This document shows positions 20,498 through 28,775 of a stretch of 64,000 bases of DNA, piece after piece (position 1 is the stretch's first letter; each line of letters begins with the position of its first letter). Both the position numbers and the translations under genes were made by a program. The DNA is from Bdellovibrio sp. NC01 (lineage in GTDB: Bacteria > Bdellovibrionota > Bdellovibrionia > Bdellovibrionales > Bdellovibrionaceae), in NCBI RefSeq assembly GCF_006874625.1, contig NZ_CP030034.1, positions 1,550,001-1,614,000 of the forward strand, in the 5' to 3' direction. The notes below the pieces were generated by a model. The model was given only the letters and a program-made list of their open reading frames with translations, made no database searches and had not been told where the DNA came from.

Positions 20498-21697
20498 ATG
20501 GGCGATCATAATCACACAAACCTCCATGTCTCTAAATTTGAAGCTCCAGCAAAACTTAAAACTTTGAGTTTTGCTTTGGTAGCAATCGGTGTTTTGACTT
20601 TCATCATCGGTTTGATGAAAAACCAAGACCGTCTTTGGACTTCTTACCTAGTCGCATTCTTCTTCTTCTCTTCATTGGGTTTGAGCGGTTTGTTCTGGGT
20701 TGCAATCAACAATACAGCTAAAGCAGGTTGGTCAGTAACGATCCGCCGTTTTGCTGAAGCAACGACAGCGTTCATCCCTTGGATTTTCGTTGGCGGTTTG
20801 GTTCTGTTGATTGGTTTCAAAAAACTTTATTTGTGGGCTGATCCAGCTGTGGTTGCTTCAAACCCAGTTGTGGCTGCAAAAACAGGTTACTTGAACACAG
20901 GTTTCTTCGTAGTTCGTTTGTTGATCTTCGTAGTGGGTTGTTTGTTGTTCCGTTGGGTTATCGTGGGTAACTCTTTGAAACAAGATCAAACTGGTGACGC
21001 TGAGTTGACGAACAAAAACGTCGGTCCTTCAATCGGTTTCATCGCATTCTTCGCTTTGATGTTCTCATTCTTCAGCGTGGACTTGTTGATGTCATTGTTG
21101 CCAACTTGGTACTCTACGATCTTCGGTGTTTACACATTCTCAGGTTTGTTCCAAGCGGGGCTTGCATTCCTTGCGATCGTTATCGTTTTGATGAGAAAAC
21201 ACGGTTTTGTAAAAGGTTACGTAACTGTTGAGCACCAACATGACGTTGTGAAGTACCTTAAAGGTTTCACAGTATTCTGGGCTTACATCGCATTCTCTCA
21301 ATTCATGTTGATGTGGTACGCGAACTTGCCAGAAGAAACTGAGTTCTACATCGCTCGTTCATTGGGTGGTTGGATGTCAGTATCAACGGCATTGTTGATC
21401 TTCCGCTTCATCGTTCCGTTCTTGGCGTTGCTTCCTCGTGCAGCAAAACGCTCTGACACGAATGTATTGGTTGTTTCAACTCTAGTGCTTGTTATGCAAT
21501 ACGTAGACATCTACTGGTTGGTATATCCAAACTTCTTCGATGGCCAAGTAACATTCGGCTTCTGGGAAATTGGTATCTTCGCAGGTTTCGCTGGTCTATT
21601 CATGCTTTGCTTGTTCTCTTTCTGGAGCAAACACAGCTTGGTTCCTTTGAAAGACCCACGCATGCACGAGGCTCTAAACCACCACGTAGCATACTAG
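20498..21697 (+). CDS. actF: Alternative complex III membrane subunit ActF
   Basis: ActF is a polytopic inner-membrane subunit related to ActC. The 399-residue protein has about ten predicted helices and lacks metal-binding motifs, as expected. Conserved-looking features include SLLPTWYSTIFGVYTFSGLF and WAYIAFSQFMLMWYANLPEE. An AGGAATTGG site precedes the ATG. It is the last gene of the operon and is followed 25 bp later by a strong intrinsic terminator. Confidence 0.93.
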   Translation: MGDHNHTNLHVSKFEAPAKLKTLSFALVAIGVLTFIIGLMKNQDRLWTSYLVAFFFFSSLGLSGLFWVAINNTAKAGWSVTIRRFAEATTAFIPWIFVGGLVLLIGFKKLYLWADPAVVASNPVVAAKTGYLNTGFFVVRLLIFVVGCLLFRWVIVGNSLKQDQTGDAELTNKNVGPSIGFIAFFALMFSFFSVDLLMSLLPTWYSTIFGVYTFSGLFQAGLAFLAIVIVLMRKHGFVKGYVTVEHQHDVVKYLKGFTVFWAYIAFSQFMLMWYANLPEETEFYIARSLGGWMSVSTALLIFRFIVPFLALLPRAAKRSDTNVLVVSTLVLVMQYVDIYWLVYPNFFDGQVTFGFWEIGIFAGFAGLFMLCLFSFWSKHSLVPLKDPRMHEALNHHVAY

Positions 21698-21722
21698 TTC
21701 TTTAAAAGAATTGGATATATTG

Positions 21723-21753
21723 AAAGCCACTCTTCGCGAGTGGCTTTTTTTTT
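21723..21753 (+). terminator. Intrinsic terminator after the act operon
   Basis: AAAGCCACTC (21723-21732) and GAGTGGCTTT (21738-21747) form a perfect 10-bp stem with a TTCGC loop, followed by six more T residues. It closes the alternative complex III operon. Confidence 0.93.
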
Positions 21754-21878
21754 GCCTTTTGCAGTTCTGCATTTCAGCTTGTTTGGTGTTTGTCGTTCCA
21801 CACACTGTGTTTTGTTTTTTCGATTAAAAGGTTGAGACCTCCAGCCACTCACGTTGAAGTAGGAACGTGGAGGGGATT

Positions 21879-22424
21879 ATGGCTCAGGGACTTGTGTTCG
21901 CGTTGGTGACTGTGTTCACGTCACTTTGTCTTGCGGCTTCGCCCGCGAAGATAAAAAAATTAGTGGACGATTTCGATAAGCTACAGACATTTAAAATGAT
22001 CATGGCAGGACAGGGGCCGATGCCTTTGCCGGATGATCCGAATATGCCAGAACAGCCAACAAACCCATCGAATCCTCCAGGACCTCATCCTCCACAACAA
22101 CCGAATTGTCCTCCGTCGACGGGATACCCGAAAGCGTGCGTTGAAGCCGTGTGTTCGCACCTGTCACGTTTTGATTGTGATGAACAAGGGGAGCTTGCCG
22201 AAATCACGCGCAACTGTCGTAACGTCACAAGTGCTTGTGTGAATACCGTTTGCAATCGCGTTTCGCGCTTTGATTGCGATGAAAAAACGGAACTATTTAC
22301 GGTCACACAAATGTGTCGCGGGCTGATGGATGTTTCGTGCATCGATTACGTGTGTTCACGTTTGTCGCGTTTTGACTGTGATGAGCTCTCTGAACTTCGC
22401 AAAATCGCGGATCAATGCCGTTAG
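21879..22424 (+). CDS. Secreted protein with three four-cysteine repeats
   Basis: I do not recognise this family. The 181-residue product (ATG at 21879, ribosome site GGAGGGG) has a signal peptide ending near LCLAASPA. A Pro/Asn-rich linker spans about residues 55-80, followed by three tandem repeats of about 33 residues at about 85-181. Each repeat follows C-x4-C-x7-C-x12-C and contains SRFDCDE, followed by EL and a closing Cys-Arg. The twelve repeat cysteines are evenly spaced, which suggests disulphides or metal binding outside the cytoplasm. Its last 10 bp overlap the start of the next gene, an Omp85-like barrel, so the two are probably translated together and may work together at the cell surface. 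Confidence 0.85.
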   Translation: MAQGLVFALVTVFTSLCLAASPAKIKKLVDDFDKLQTFKMIMAGQGPMPLPDDPNMPEQPTNPSNPPGPHPPQQPNCPPSTGYPKACVEAVCSHLSRFDCDEQGELAEITRNCRNVTSACVNTVCNRVSRFDCDEKTELFTVTQMCRGLMDVSCIDYVCSRLSRFDCDELSELRKIADQCR

Positions 22425-23611
22425 CAGGAAAACTGTTTTTCCTTGTCGCTTTGATGCTTGCACTTGCTTCCGTCGCGCAAGCGGAGCCTTTATTTGCAAA
22501 GCCAGCAAATGAAGGTGATGTCAGTGATCGTTCAAGTTTAAAAGACGCCGATGCGATTGAGCCACCCGAAGCGCAGGACCCTACAGAAAAGACGCCACTT
22601 GAAATCTCCTCGAAGCCAGAGTTGACGAAAGGGGAGTGGGTCTTTGCTCCAGTGCCGGGATATAATCCATCCCAAGAATTTTCTTTGGCTTTGATGATGC
22701 AAAGAATTTTTGCGCATGAAAAAGATCAGAAGCCGTCGATCTTTGCAGGCGCTGTTTTTGGGACTGAAAAGAAATCTTACGGCGGCATGTTGGGGTATAT
22801 CGGCCGATTGAATGAAGACAAACTTCGACTGAACGTCTTCGGTGGTTATGCAAAAATCAATTCTGATTTCTATGGTGTGGGACGTGATACGGGCGAGCGC
22901 GATATTTCTGTCTTGCTGGAGCAAAAGGCAACGTTCTTTAGTGCTCAACTGATGCCGAAGTGGGGGCCTGTGTATTTAGGGCCGACGATTGGTTATAAAA
23001 AACTCGATAATAAATTCGATGTTCCGAATTTGCCTGCTGAAATTAATGTGAACGACAAACTTGATAGTGAAACCTGGGTGCCCGGATTTAAAGTGCAAAT
23101 GGATGAACGCGATAACTCTTTTTATCCAACCAAAGGTTATCTGGCGAATTTGAATTTGCAGTTTTATATGGAGTCACTTGGCAATGTGACGAACTTCCAA
23201 AGATATAAAGCGGACTATAATTATTATCACTCTTTAGATGCGAATAAGGTGCTGGCGGCGCGTGCTTATTTTCAAGCAAACGTTGGTGATGTTCCATTTT
23301 ATGATTTGGCGATGTTTGGAATGGGATCTGACTTGCGCGGGTATAAAGCCGGTAAATATCGCGATAAAGTTATTTGGGCGACGCAGGCGGAATATCGTCA
23401 GCGCTTTACGGATCACTGGGGCGCCGTTGCATTTGCAGGTGTTGGAGACGTTGCGCATTCTGTTTCGGATTTGGAATTAAAAGATCTGTTGTGGTCGGGT
23501 GGTCTAGGTGCGCGCTATCGAATTGCCGCGCGCAATCCCATCGATTTTCGTGTCGACGTTGCCTATGGCGATGAGTGGTCATGGTATTTTTCAGTGAATC
23601 AGGCATTTTAA
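22415..23611 (+). CDS. Omp85/BamA-like outer-membrane barrel protein without POTRA domains
   Basis: This is an outer-membrane beta-barrel related to the C-terminal part of Omp85 (bacterial surface antigen) proteins. The 398-residue protein has a signal peptide (cleavage near VAQAEP), a short Glu/Pro-rich linker to about residue 65, and then alternating strands. Typical Omp85 features are the MFGMGSDLRGYKAGKYRDK loop, the late strand GGLGARYRI followed by PIDFRVDVAYG, and the C-terminal aromatic end WYFSVNQAF. There is no room for POTRA domains, so it is a barrel-only member. Its start overlaps the Cys-repeat gene by 10 bp. A role in assembling or exporting that partner is inference only. Confidence 0.82.
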   Translation: MPLAGKLFFLVALMLALASVAQAEPLFAKPANEGDVSDRSSLKDADAIEPPEAQDPTEKTPLEISSKPELTKGEWVFAPVPGYNPSQEFSLALMMQRIFAHEKDQKPSIFAGAVFGTEKKSYGGMLGYIGRLNEDKLRLNVFGGYAKINSDFYGVGRDTGERDISVLLEQKATFFSAQLMPKWGPVYLGPTIGYKKLDNKFDVPNLPAEINVNDKLDSETWVPGFKVQMDERDNSFYPTKGYLANLNLQFYMESLGNVTNFQRYKADYNYYHSLDANKVLAARAYFQANVGDVPFYDLAMFGMGSDLRGYKAGKYRDKVIWATQAEYRQRFTDHWGAVAFAGVGDVAHSVSDLELKDLLWSGGLGARYRIAARNPIDFRVDVAYGDEWSWYFSVNQAF

Positions 23612-23617
23612 AATCTC

Positions 23618-24751
23618 TTAAAACGGACTGTATGAAATCGTCGAAGAAAATAAGAACCCTAAGGCGTCACTGTCTAGGTTAAAACCGGCTTCGTTGGTGG
23701 AATCGATGCGCTTATATGTCACGCCAAAAAGAAACTCGTAAGTGTTGCGTTTCACGACCAAGCCGCCATCCAGAATGTACTGCGCATAATCGCGTGTGCG
23801 AAAGTAATTAAACCCAGAAAGTAAATGCACGGGGTTTATCACCGGCATTTTTAAACCCAAAGCCGCCTGCCAGGCTGATTGGTTAAACAGGGGCTCGTGT
23901 TCGAAATAACTAAGGTCGGTGGAAAAGGTAAAGCGGTTCGTGATGAAGCTTTGGCCCAGACTGACGCCAATAAGTTTGTCCAAGTTGGGACTATAACGGC
24001 GGGTGTCCTGTTCACCTGTTGGCGAGCCTGAATTTTGTCCTTGTTGAAAAGTGGTGCCCGTCGAAAAAACTTCCAGTGGTGTCAGATGAACGGCCATTCC
24101 CAAATACAGCTCATCCGTCGCTTTCCATAAAAGTCCCGGCATCAACTCAATCTGCGATCTTTGTTTTTGATCGTAAGTGGAGGTTAACCGACTGGACCCG
24201 GCGCCTTCTTGCAGTTGGCTGGTGTGAATATCGGTTTCATTCCAAGTGACGCCCACGGAAAATCCCCACGCCAAAACATCGGGAATAAAAAAGCCAGAAT
24301 AAGAAAGTCCGCCCAGGGCTTGTTTCAAACTGACGTTTTCAAACTGTCGCTCCCGGGTGCCAGAAGTGGTGTTGTCAGAATAACCGTAAAATTCACTGTT
24401 CTGTGGATACGAATAAAAAGGCGCGATGCGAATGCCGTAGCCGATCGGAAAACTCGCGACTGAAAGTACACTCTGTGAGGTCAGGGAGTTGTTACTTTTA
24501 TCGAAAGCATTTGAAGAAGCGTCAGAACTAGATATTAAAGTACCACTTACAGAAATGTTGGGTAAGTCATCGGTAAAGTACGCTAATCCCGCGGCATTGA
24601 ATAAAGGATTTCCCGGCGAGGCGGGGTGAGCAATACCCGCGTTGCCCATCAATGCCTCTTGATGACCGACGGGATTTAAAAGCAGGAAGGACCAGCCCTG
24701 CACACTCCAGACACTTAAAGTAAAATACAATAATCGTCGGAAGAACCACAT
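23618..24751 (-). CDS. Probable outer-membrane beta-barrel protein (OmpP1/FadL-like)
   Basis: This is a 377-residue exported protein, probably an outer-membrane barrel. After a signal-like N-terminus comes EALMGNAGIA and NPLFNAAGLAYF, resembling the start of OmpP1/FadL/PorV-type barrels. The remainder is rich in aromatic, Ser and Asn residues in alternating strand patterns, and it ends in SSTISYSPF with a terminal Phe. The gene converges on the Omp85-like gene with only 6 bp between stops. No substrate is evident. It may be a transport porin or simply a lineage-specific barrel. Confidence 0.65.
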   Translation of the reverse strand: MWFFRRLLYFTLSVWSVQGWSFLLLNPVGHQEALMGNAGIAHPASPGNPLFNAAGLAYFTDDLPNISVSGTLISSSDASSNAFDKSNNSLTSQSVLSVASFPIGYGIRIAPFYSYPQNSEFYGYSDNTTSGTRERQFENVSLKQALGGLSYSGFFIPDVLAWGFSVGVTWNETDIHTSQLQEGAGSSRLTSTYDQKQRSQIELMPGLLWKATDELYLGMAVHLTPLEVFSTGTTFQQGQNSGSPTGEQDTRRYSPNLDKLIGVSLGQSFITNRFTFSTDLSYFEHEPLFNQSAWQAALGLKMPVINPVHLLSGFNYFRTRDYAQYILDGGLVVKRNTYEFLFGVTYKRIDSTNEAGFNLDSDALGFLFSSTISYSPF

Positions 24752-24776
24752 GCCGGCCCCTTAGGTAGAGAGCGAA

Positions 24777-25037
24777 CTATTTAGTCATCTCATCCATTTT
24801 TTCTTCAGTAGCTTTACTTGTTTCGTGAACTTTCTTTTTAGCTTTTTTAGTTGTTTTCTTTGCAGAGGCAGAAGCTTTGTCAGCCTCCATTTTTGTTTTA
24901 TCGGAAGCTTCTTTTCCCGCAGCTTCCATTTTTGCACCTTGTTCATGAGCTTGTTGATTCATCTTATCGATGTCAGATTGTGCGAAAGCCATTGAACAAC
25001 AGAACATTGCTGTCAGTGCCGTGATCATTAGTTTCAT
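24777..25037 (-). CDS. Small Lys/Ala-rich exported protein, 86 aa
   Basis: This small exported protein has a clear signal peptide ending AFAQ. The mature part of about 66 residues is almost entirely Lys, Ala, Glu, Met and Thr, and should be one charged helix with heptad- or 11-mer-like spacing (AHEQGAKMEAAGKEASDKTK, then KKTTKKAKKK). The composition recalls LEA-like or histone-H1-like tails, but I cannot assign a family. GGAGAA lies before the ATG. It is upstream of the outer-membrane gene on the same strand with a 25-bp gap. Confidence 0.75.
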   Translation of the reverse strand: MKLMITALTAMFCCSMAFAQSDIDKMNQQAHEQGAKMEAAGKEASDKTKMEADKASASAKKTTKKAKKKVHETSKATEEKMDEMTK

Positions 25038-25230
25038 AAATTATTCTCCTTTAGGTTTGATTTATGTGACTAGATAGTTAATCAGCAAAAACAGTCGGTA
25101 AATCAGTAATTTAACAATGTTGTTTAAAGCTTTGTTTGCAGGTGTCCACGTTGTTAACAGCAGTTTCCACCACAGAGTCACTTTAGTTCGAGTTCACGTT
25201 TGGGCTTCAACTTTGCAATGTAGTTCTGTG

Positions 25231-25908
25231 ATGCAAGACTCAATTCGAGACATCATTTATCTAAGTCCGATTCAAACTCTTCCGAATTATCTTCGCGAAT
25301 TGCGTGGGGTTCGTTGGCGTTGGGTTCAGACACCGGAACAAATGAAGCAGCTCATTCAATTTCAACAAGGAGATATCTGCGTGATCGTAAGATCAGAATT
25401 CTTAAACCAGCGCACAGCTCAAGCATTCCTAACTTGGACTCAATTAAAGACAAGATTGTCCTTAATCTTTATCGCGCAAACTATTGAAAATGCTGTTTAT
25501 CAGCTTGGTTTAAGTGATTCCCGTGTCTTGTTTTTAAGAGAGTCGGAAAGCGAGCAAATTGCCGGCATCGTGACGCGTCGCTTGCAAGGTTTGGGAGTGA
25601 AATCTCGCAAAGCCGAGCGCCACGCCGTTCAAGCTGAGGTCATGCTTAAAAAGTCTTCTTACTCTGCCACATCGCCAACGGGTGGTGGGGTCCAGTTCCT
25701 GCGTGAAGGTGCGATGAAGGATTTCTCCAATGGGGGCGCTTTAATCGAGATCAGCGAGGGCCTTTTGCACGCTAAGGACTTCGTTAGCCTGATGTACAAG
25801 GACCAAAGAGGAAAGTGGGTTTCCATCGAATCCCAAGTCCGTTGGATTGCCTCGACTGTGACTGGCCAACAGATTATTGGTGTGCAATTTCTTGCGGTGA
25901 GTGCTTGA
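25231..25908 (+). CDS. PilZ-domain protein (c-di-GMP binding)
   Basis: This is a probable cyclic-di-GMP receptor. The C-terminal third carries both PilZ signatures: R-x3-R (RKAER, about residue 122-126) and D-x-S-x-x-G (DFSNGG, about 162-167). The N-terminal 115 residues look like a degenerate receiver-type alpha/beta domain (DIIYLSP, GDICVIVRSEFL, RLSLIFIAQT, DSRVLFLRESE), but no phosphoacceptor site is obvious. The start is uncertain: ATG 25231 (225 aa) lacks a clear ribosome site, and an ATG at 25117 is in frame. The 193 bp upstream of 25231 shows no other feature. C-di-GMP controls the predatory life cycle in Bdellovibrio, so a regulatory role is plausible. Confidence 0.8.
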   Translation: MQDSIRDIIYLSPIQTLPNYLRELRGVRWRWVQTPEQMKQLIQFQQGDICVIVRSEFLNQRTAQAFLTWTQLKTRLSLIFIAQTIENAVYQLGLSDSRVLFLRESESEQIAGIVTRRLQGLGVKSRKAERHAVQAEVMLKKSSYSATSPTGGGVQFLREGAMKDFSNGGALIEISEGLLHAKDFVSLMYKDQRGKWVSIESQVRWIASTVTGQQIIGVQFLAVSA

Positions 25909-25986
25909 CCCTCTGACGGCTCCGGATTACTAATAATGTGATGCAAAATTTGCTTATTTCTTCATCACATCAAATCACGGAAATCG

Positions 25987-26005
25987 GTCGTCGCTCAACG
26001 ACGAC
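25987..26005 (+). promoter_or_regulatory. Hairpin just upstream of thrS
   Basis: GTCGTCG (25987-25993) pairs perfectly with CGACGAC (25999-26005) around loop CTCAA. It ends 12 nt before the thrS ATG, where I see no Shine-Dalgarno sequence. It could limit translation of thrS. In E. coli ThrRS represses its own mRNA by binding leader hairpins, but no clear tRNA-Thr anticodon mimic is present in this loop. Confidence 0.4.
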
Positions 26006-26017
26006 TCAGCAGTCATA

Positions 26018-27985
26018 ATGTCACAAGTTACAATCATTTTGCCGGATAACTCTACGAAGGTGTTCGACCACGAACCGACAGCGCTTGAGGTAGCTCAAGC
26101 TATCGGTCCACGTCTTGCCAAAGAAACTTTGGGCGCGAAGCTCAATGGTTCTTCTGAAATTTCTGATCTTCGCACTAAATTGAAAGACCAGACGCAAGTC
26201 GCTTTGATCACCACAAAATCGCCTGAAGCTGTAGAGGTGATCCGTCACTCTTGCGCACATATCATGGCTCAAGCCGTTCAAGATATTTGGCCTGAGGTGA
26301 AAGTCACTATCGGTCCAGTGATCGATAATGGTTTCTACTATGACTTCGATTCTCCATTCCATTTCACGGAAGAACATTTCGCACAAATCGAAAAGAAGAT
26401 GTCTGAAATCATCGCTAAAGATTTGCCGATTCACCGTGAAGACTGGCCGATCGCAAAAGCCATTGAAACTTTCAAAGGCATGAACGAGCGCTTCAAAGTT
26501 GAATTGATCGAAGACCTTGCGAAAAAAGGCGAAACAACAGTTGGTATCTACTTCAATGGGACTAGCTGGTTTGACCTTTGCCGTGGACCACACATTCAAT
26601 CGACTGGTCAGATCAAAGCATTCAAATTGTTAAGCGTGGCGGGTGCATACTGGAGAGGCGACGAGAAAAACGCGCAACTTCAACGTGTGTACGCAACAGC
26701 GTTTGGCGATAAAAAAGATTTGGATCTTTACCTGCACAATATCGAGGAAGCGAAAAAACGCGACCATCGTAAGTTGGGTAAAGAGCTTGGCATGTTCTAT
26801 TTCAACGAACTGGCTCCGGGTTCTCCATTCTTCACGGGTAAGGGTGCGACTGTGTACACAGCTTTGCAAACTTACTTGCGCGAATTGTATTTTGAAACGG
26901 GTTACCAAGAAGTGATCACGCCGCAAATTTTCGACGTGAACTTGTTCCATACTTCAGGTCACTACCAAAACTACAAAGAGAACATGTTCTTCACGAAAGT
27001 GGACGAGCGCGATTTCGCCTCTAAACCGATGAACTGTCCTTCGCACTGTTTGTTGTATAACTCAGAGAAATATTCTTACCGTGATTTGCCAATCAAAATG
27101 GCCGACTTCGGTCGTTTGCACCGCTACGAAAAATCAGGCGCGATGCACGGTTTGACTCGTGTTCGTACATTCTGCCAAGACGATGCGCACATCTTCTGCC
27201 GTATGGATCAACTTCAAGAGGAAATCGCGAAGTTCATGGGCTTGTTGAATCGTGTGTACGACAAACTTGGTATGAGCAAATACATCATCTATCTTTCAAC
27301 TCGTCCAGACAACCGTATGGGCAGTGAAGAGTACTGGGACATGGCTGAAGGTGCGTTGTCAGATGCCTTGAAGTCTTTGAACCTGCCATTCACTTTGAAT
27401 CCAGGTGATGGTGCGTTCTATGGTCCTAAGCTTGATATCATGTTCGTGGATGCGTTGAACCGTCCTTGGCAGTTGGGTACACTTCAAGTGGATCCAAATC
27501 TTCCACAGGCCTTCGACCTGAAATACACAGGCGAAGACAGTAAAGAACACCGCCCTGTGATGCTTCACCGTGCGATCCTTGGTTCTTTAGAGCGCTTCAT
27601 TGGTGTTTACCTTGAGCATACAGCGGGTCATTTGCCTCCATGGTTGTGTCCGGTTCAGGTGACGATCTTGAATGTGACAGACCGTGTGAATACATTCTGT
27701 GAAGAACTTATGAACTCTTTGAAAGAGTCAAAAGTTAGAGTTGAATTTGATCGTAGAGCTGAGAAGCTAAATTATAAAATCCGTGAAGCTCAACTTCAGA
27801 AAGTTCCGTACATGATTATTGTCGGGGATAAAGAAGCTGAAACTAAAACGGTTTCATTACGTCTTCGTGACGGGTCAGAACACAAAGGTCTGACAGTTGA
27901 TGAAGTGATGAATTTGATTAAAACTGATATTAATACAAGAGCACTACAAAGTTCATTGGCGAAATCTGCGCCAGTAAACACGTAG
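26018..27985 (+). CDS. thrS: Threonyl-tRNA synthetase
   Basis: ThrRS charges tRNA-Thr. The 655-residue protein has the expected domains: TGS (about 1-62), the editing domain with HSCAHIMAQAVQDIWP (about 75-90) and a distal Cys in DLCRGPHIQ, the class II catalytic core, and a C-terminal anticodon-binding domain from about 545. Zinc ligand motifs are recognisable in MNCPSHC, QDDAHIFC and VMLHRAILGSLERF. Length is normal. It is followed by infC, the common bacterial order. There is no ribosome site before the ATG. Confidence 0.97.
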   Translation: MSQVTIILPDNSTKVFDHEPTALEVAQAIGPRLAKETLGAKLNGSSEISDLRTKLKDQTQVALITTKSPEAVEVIRHSCAHIMAQAVQDIWPEVKVTIGPVIDNGFYYDFDSPFHFTEEHFAQIEKKMSEIIAKDLPIHREDWPIAKAIETFKGMNERFKVELIEDLAKKGETTVGIYFNGTSWFDLCRGPHIQSTGQIKAFKLLSVAGAYWRGDEKNAQLQRVYATAFGDKKDLDLYLHNIEEAKKRDHRKLGKELGMFYFNELAPGSPFFTGKGATVYTALQTYLRELYFETGYQEVITPQIFDVNLFHTSGHYQNYKENMFFTKVDERDFASKPMNCPSHCLLYNSEKYSYRDLPIKMADFGRLHRYEKSGAMHGLTRVRTFCQDDAHIFCRMDQLQEEIAKFMGLLNRVYDKLGMSKYIIYLSTRPDNRMGSEEYWDMAEGALSDALKSLNLPFTLNPGDGAFYGPKLDIMFVDALNRPWQLGTLQVDPNLPQAFDLKYTGEDSKEHRPVMLHRAILGSLERFIGVYLEHTAGHLPPWLCPVQVTILNVTDRVNTFCEELMNSLKESKVRVEFDRRAEKLNYKIREAQLQKVPYMIIVGDKEAETKTVSLRLRDGSEHKGLTVDEVMNLIKTDINTRALQSSLAKSAPVNT

Positions 27986-28004
27986 GCCTTAAATAAATTT
28001 AACT

Positions 28005-28023
28005 ACTCCGGCGAAGCCGGAGT
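28005..28023 (+). promoter_or_regulatory. Hairpin in the thrS-infC spacer
   Basis: ACTCCGGC (28005-28012) pairs with GCCGGAGT (28016-28023) around GAA, followed by GTAAACAGGCG and then the infC ribosome site. A very similar arrangement, with hairpin ACTCCTGC/GCAGGAGT and AAATAGGCG after it, occurs upstream of ihfA at 54376-54405. No T-run follows, so this is not a typical terminator. Confidence 0.5.
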
Positions 28024-28051
28024 GTAAACAGGCGACCAACGGAGGTTTCCC

Positions 28052-28735
28052 ATTAGCAAGTTTGAAGGTGGTAATTTTAGAGGCGGCGGTGCCGGTGGTG
28101 GTCGTTTTGATCGCAACAAGAAAGACTCTAAAGACTCTTTGCGAGTGAACCGCGAGATTCGTGCTCAACAAATTCGTGTTATCGACGATGAAGGTAACAT
28201 GTTGGGCGTTATGACTGTTCCAGAGGCGTTACGTATTGCTGAAGATAGAGGCCTCGATCTTCTTGAGATTGCTCCAACTGCAAGTCCTCCAACTTGTAAA
28301 ATCATGGACTACGGTAAGTGGAAGTACGAGAAGAAAAAACAGGCAACTGCTGCTCGTAAAAAACAAACTGTTGTAACGATCAAAGAGGTGCAAATGCGCC
28401 CTCGTACAGATCAACATGACTTCGAAACAAAAATGAATCACGCTCGTCGTTTCCTTTTGGATGGCGACAAAGTAAAAGTGTCATTGCGTTTCATGGGTCG
28501 TGAATTGGCCCATCAAGAGTTGGGTATGGAAGTGATGCAAAAAGCGATCGCTTTCGTAAACGATTTGGCTTTGATCGAATCAAATCCAAAAATGGAAGGC
28601 AAACAGATGTTCTTGATGCTGGCTCCAGATCCAGTGAAAATCAAAGACTACCAAAAAGCCCATCCAAACAAGTCGAAGCAAGATACGAAAGAACTTGCCG
28701 ACCTGGAAGAGCTCGAAGAAGACGACGAAGAATAG
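28052..28735 (+). CDS. infC: Translation initiation factor IF-3 (ATT start codon)
   Basis: IF-3 prevents premature ribosome subunit joining and checks start codons. The frame opens at ATT 28052, 6 nt after a strong GGAGG (28041-28045). No ATG, GTG or TTG lies between that site and residue 30, and the TTG/GTG codons further in would leave the GGAGG unused. The 227-residue product has a Gly/Lys-rich extension (about 1-29), the N-domain (VNREIRAQQIRVIDDEG), a linker, the C-domain (RPRTDQHDFETKMNHARRFL) and an acidic tail. E. coli infC also uses AUU for autoregulation. infC follows thrS but is separated from rpmI-rplT by about 9.6 kb. Confidence 0.95.
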   Translation: MSKFEGGNFRGGGAGGGRFDRNKKDSKDSLRVNREIRAQQIRVIDDEGNMLGVMTVPEALRIAEDRGLDLLEIAPTASPPTCKIMDYGKWKYEKKKQATAARKKQTVVTIKEVQMRPRTDQHDFETKMNHARRFLLDGDKVKVSLRFMGRELAHQELGMEVMQKAIAFVNDLALIESNPKMEGKQMFLMLAPDPVKIKDYQKAHPNKSKQDTKELADLEELEEDDEE

Positions 28736-28740
28736 AAAAA

Positions 28741-28766
28741 AAGGCAGCGGAAACGCTGCCTTTTTT
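28741..28766 (+). terminator. Intrinsic terminator after infC
   Basis: GGCAGCG (28743-28749), loop GAAA, CGCTGCC (28754-28760) and six T residues form a strong terminator 10 bp after the infC stop. It cuts infC off from any downstream r-protein genes. Confidence 0.93.
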
Positions 28767-28775
28767 ATTTCAGGG

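Noticed and set aside
26021-26599. 192-residue minus-strand frame opposite thrS
   Set aside because: It is a shadow of the conserved thrS coding sequence with biased composition and no initiation signals.
28139-28735. infC starting at TTG 28139
   Set aside because: The strong GGAGG at 28041 and sensible upstream sequence support the ATT start at 28052 instead.
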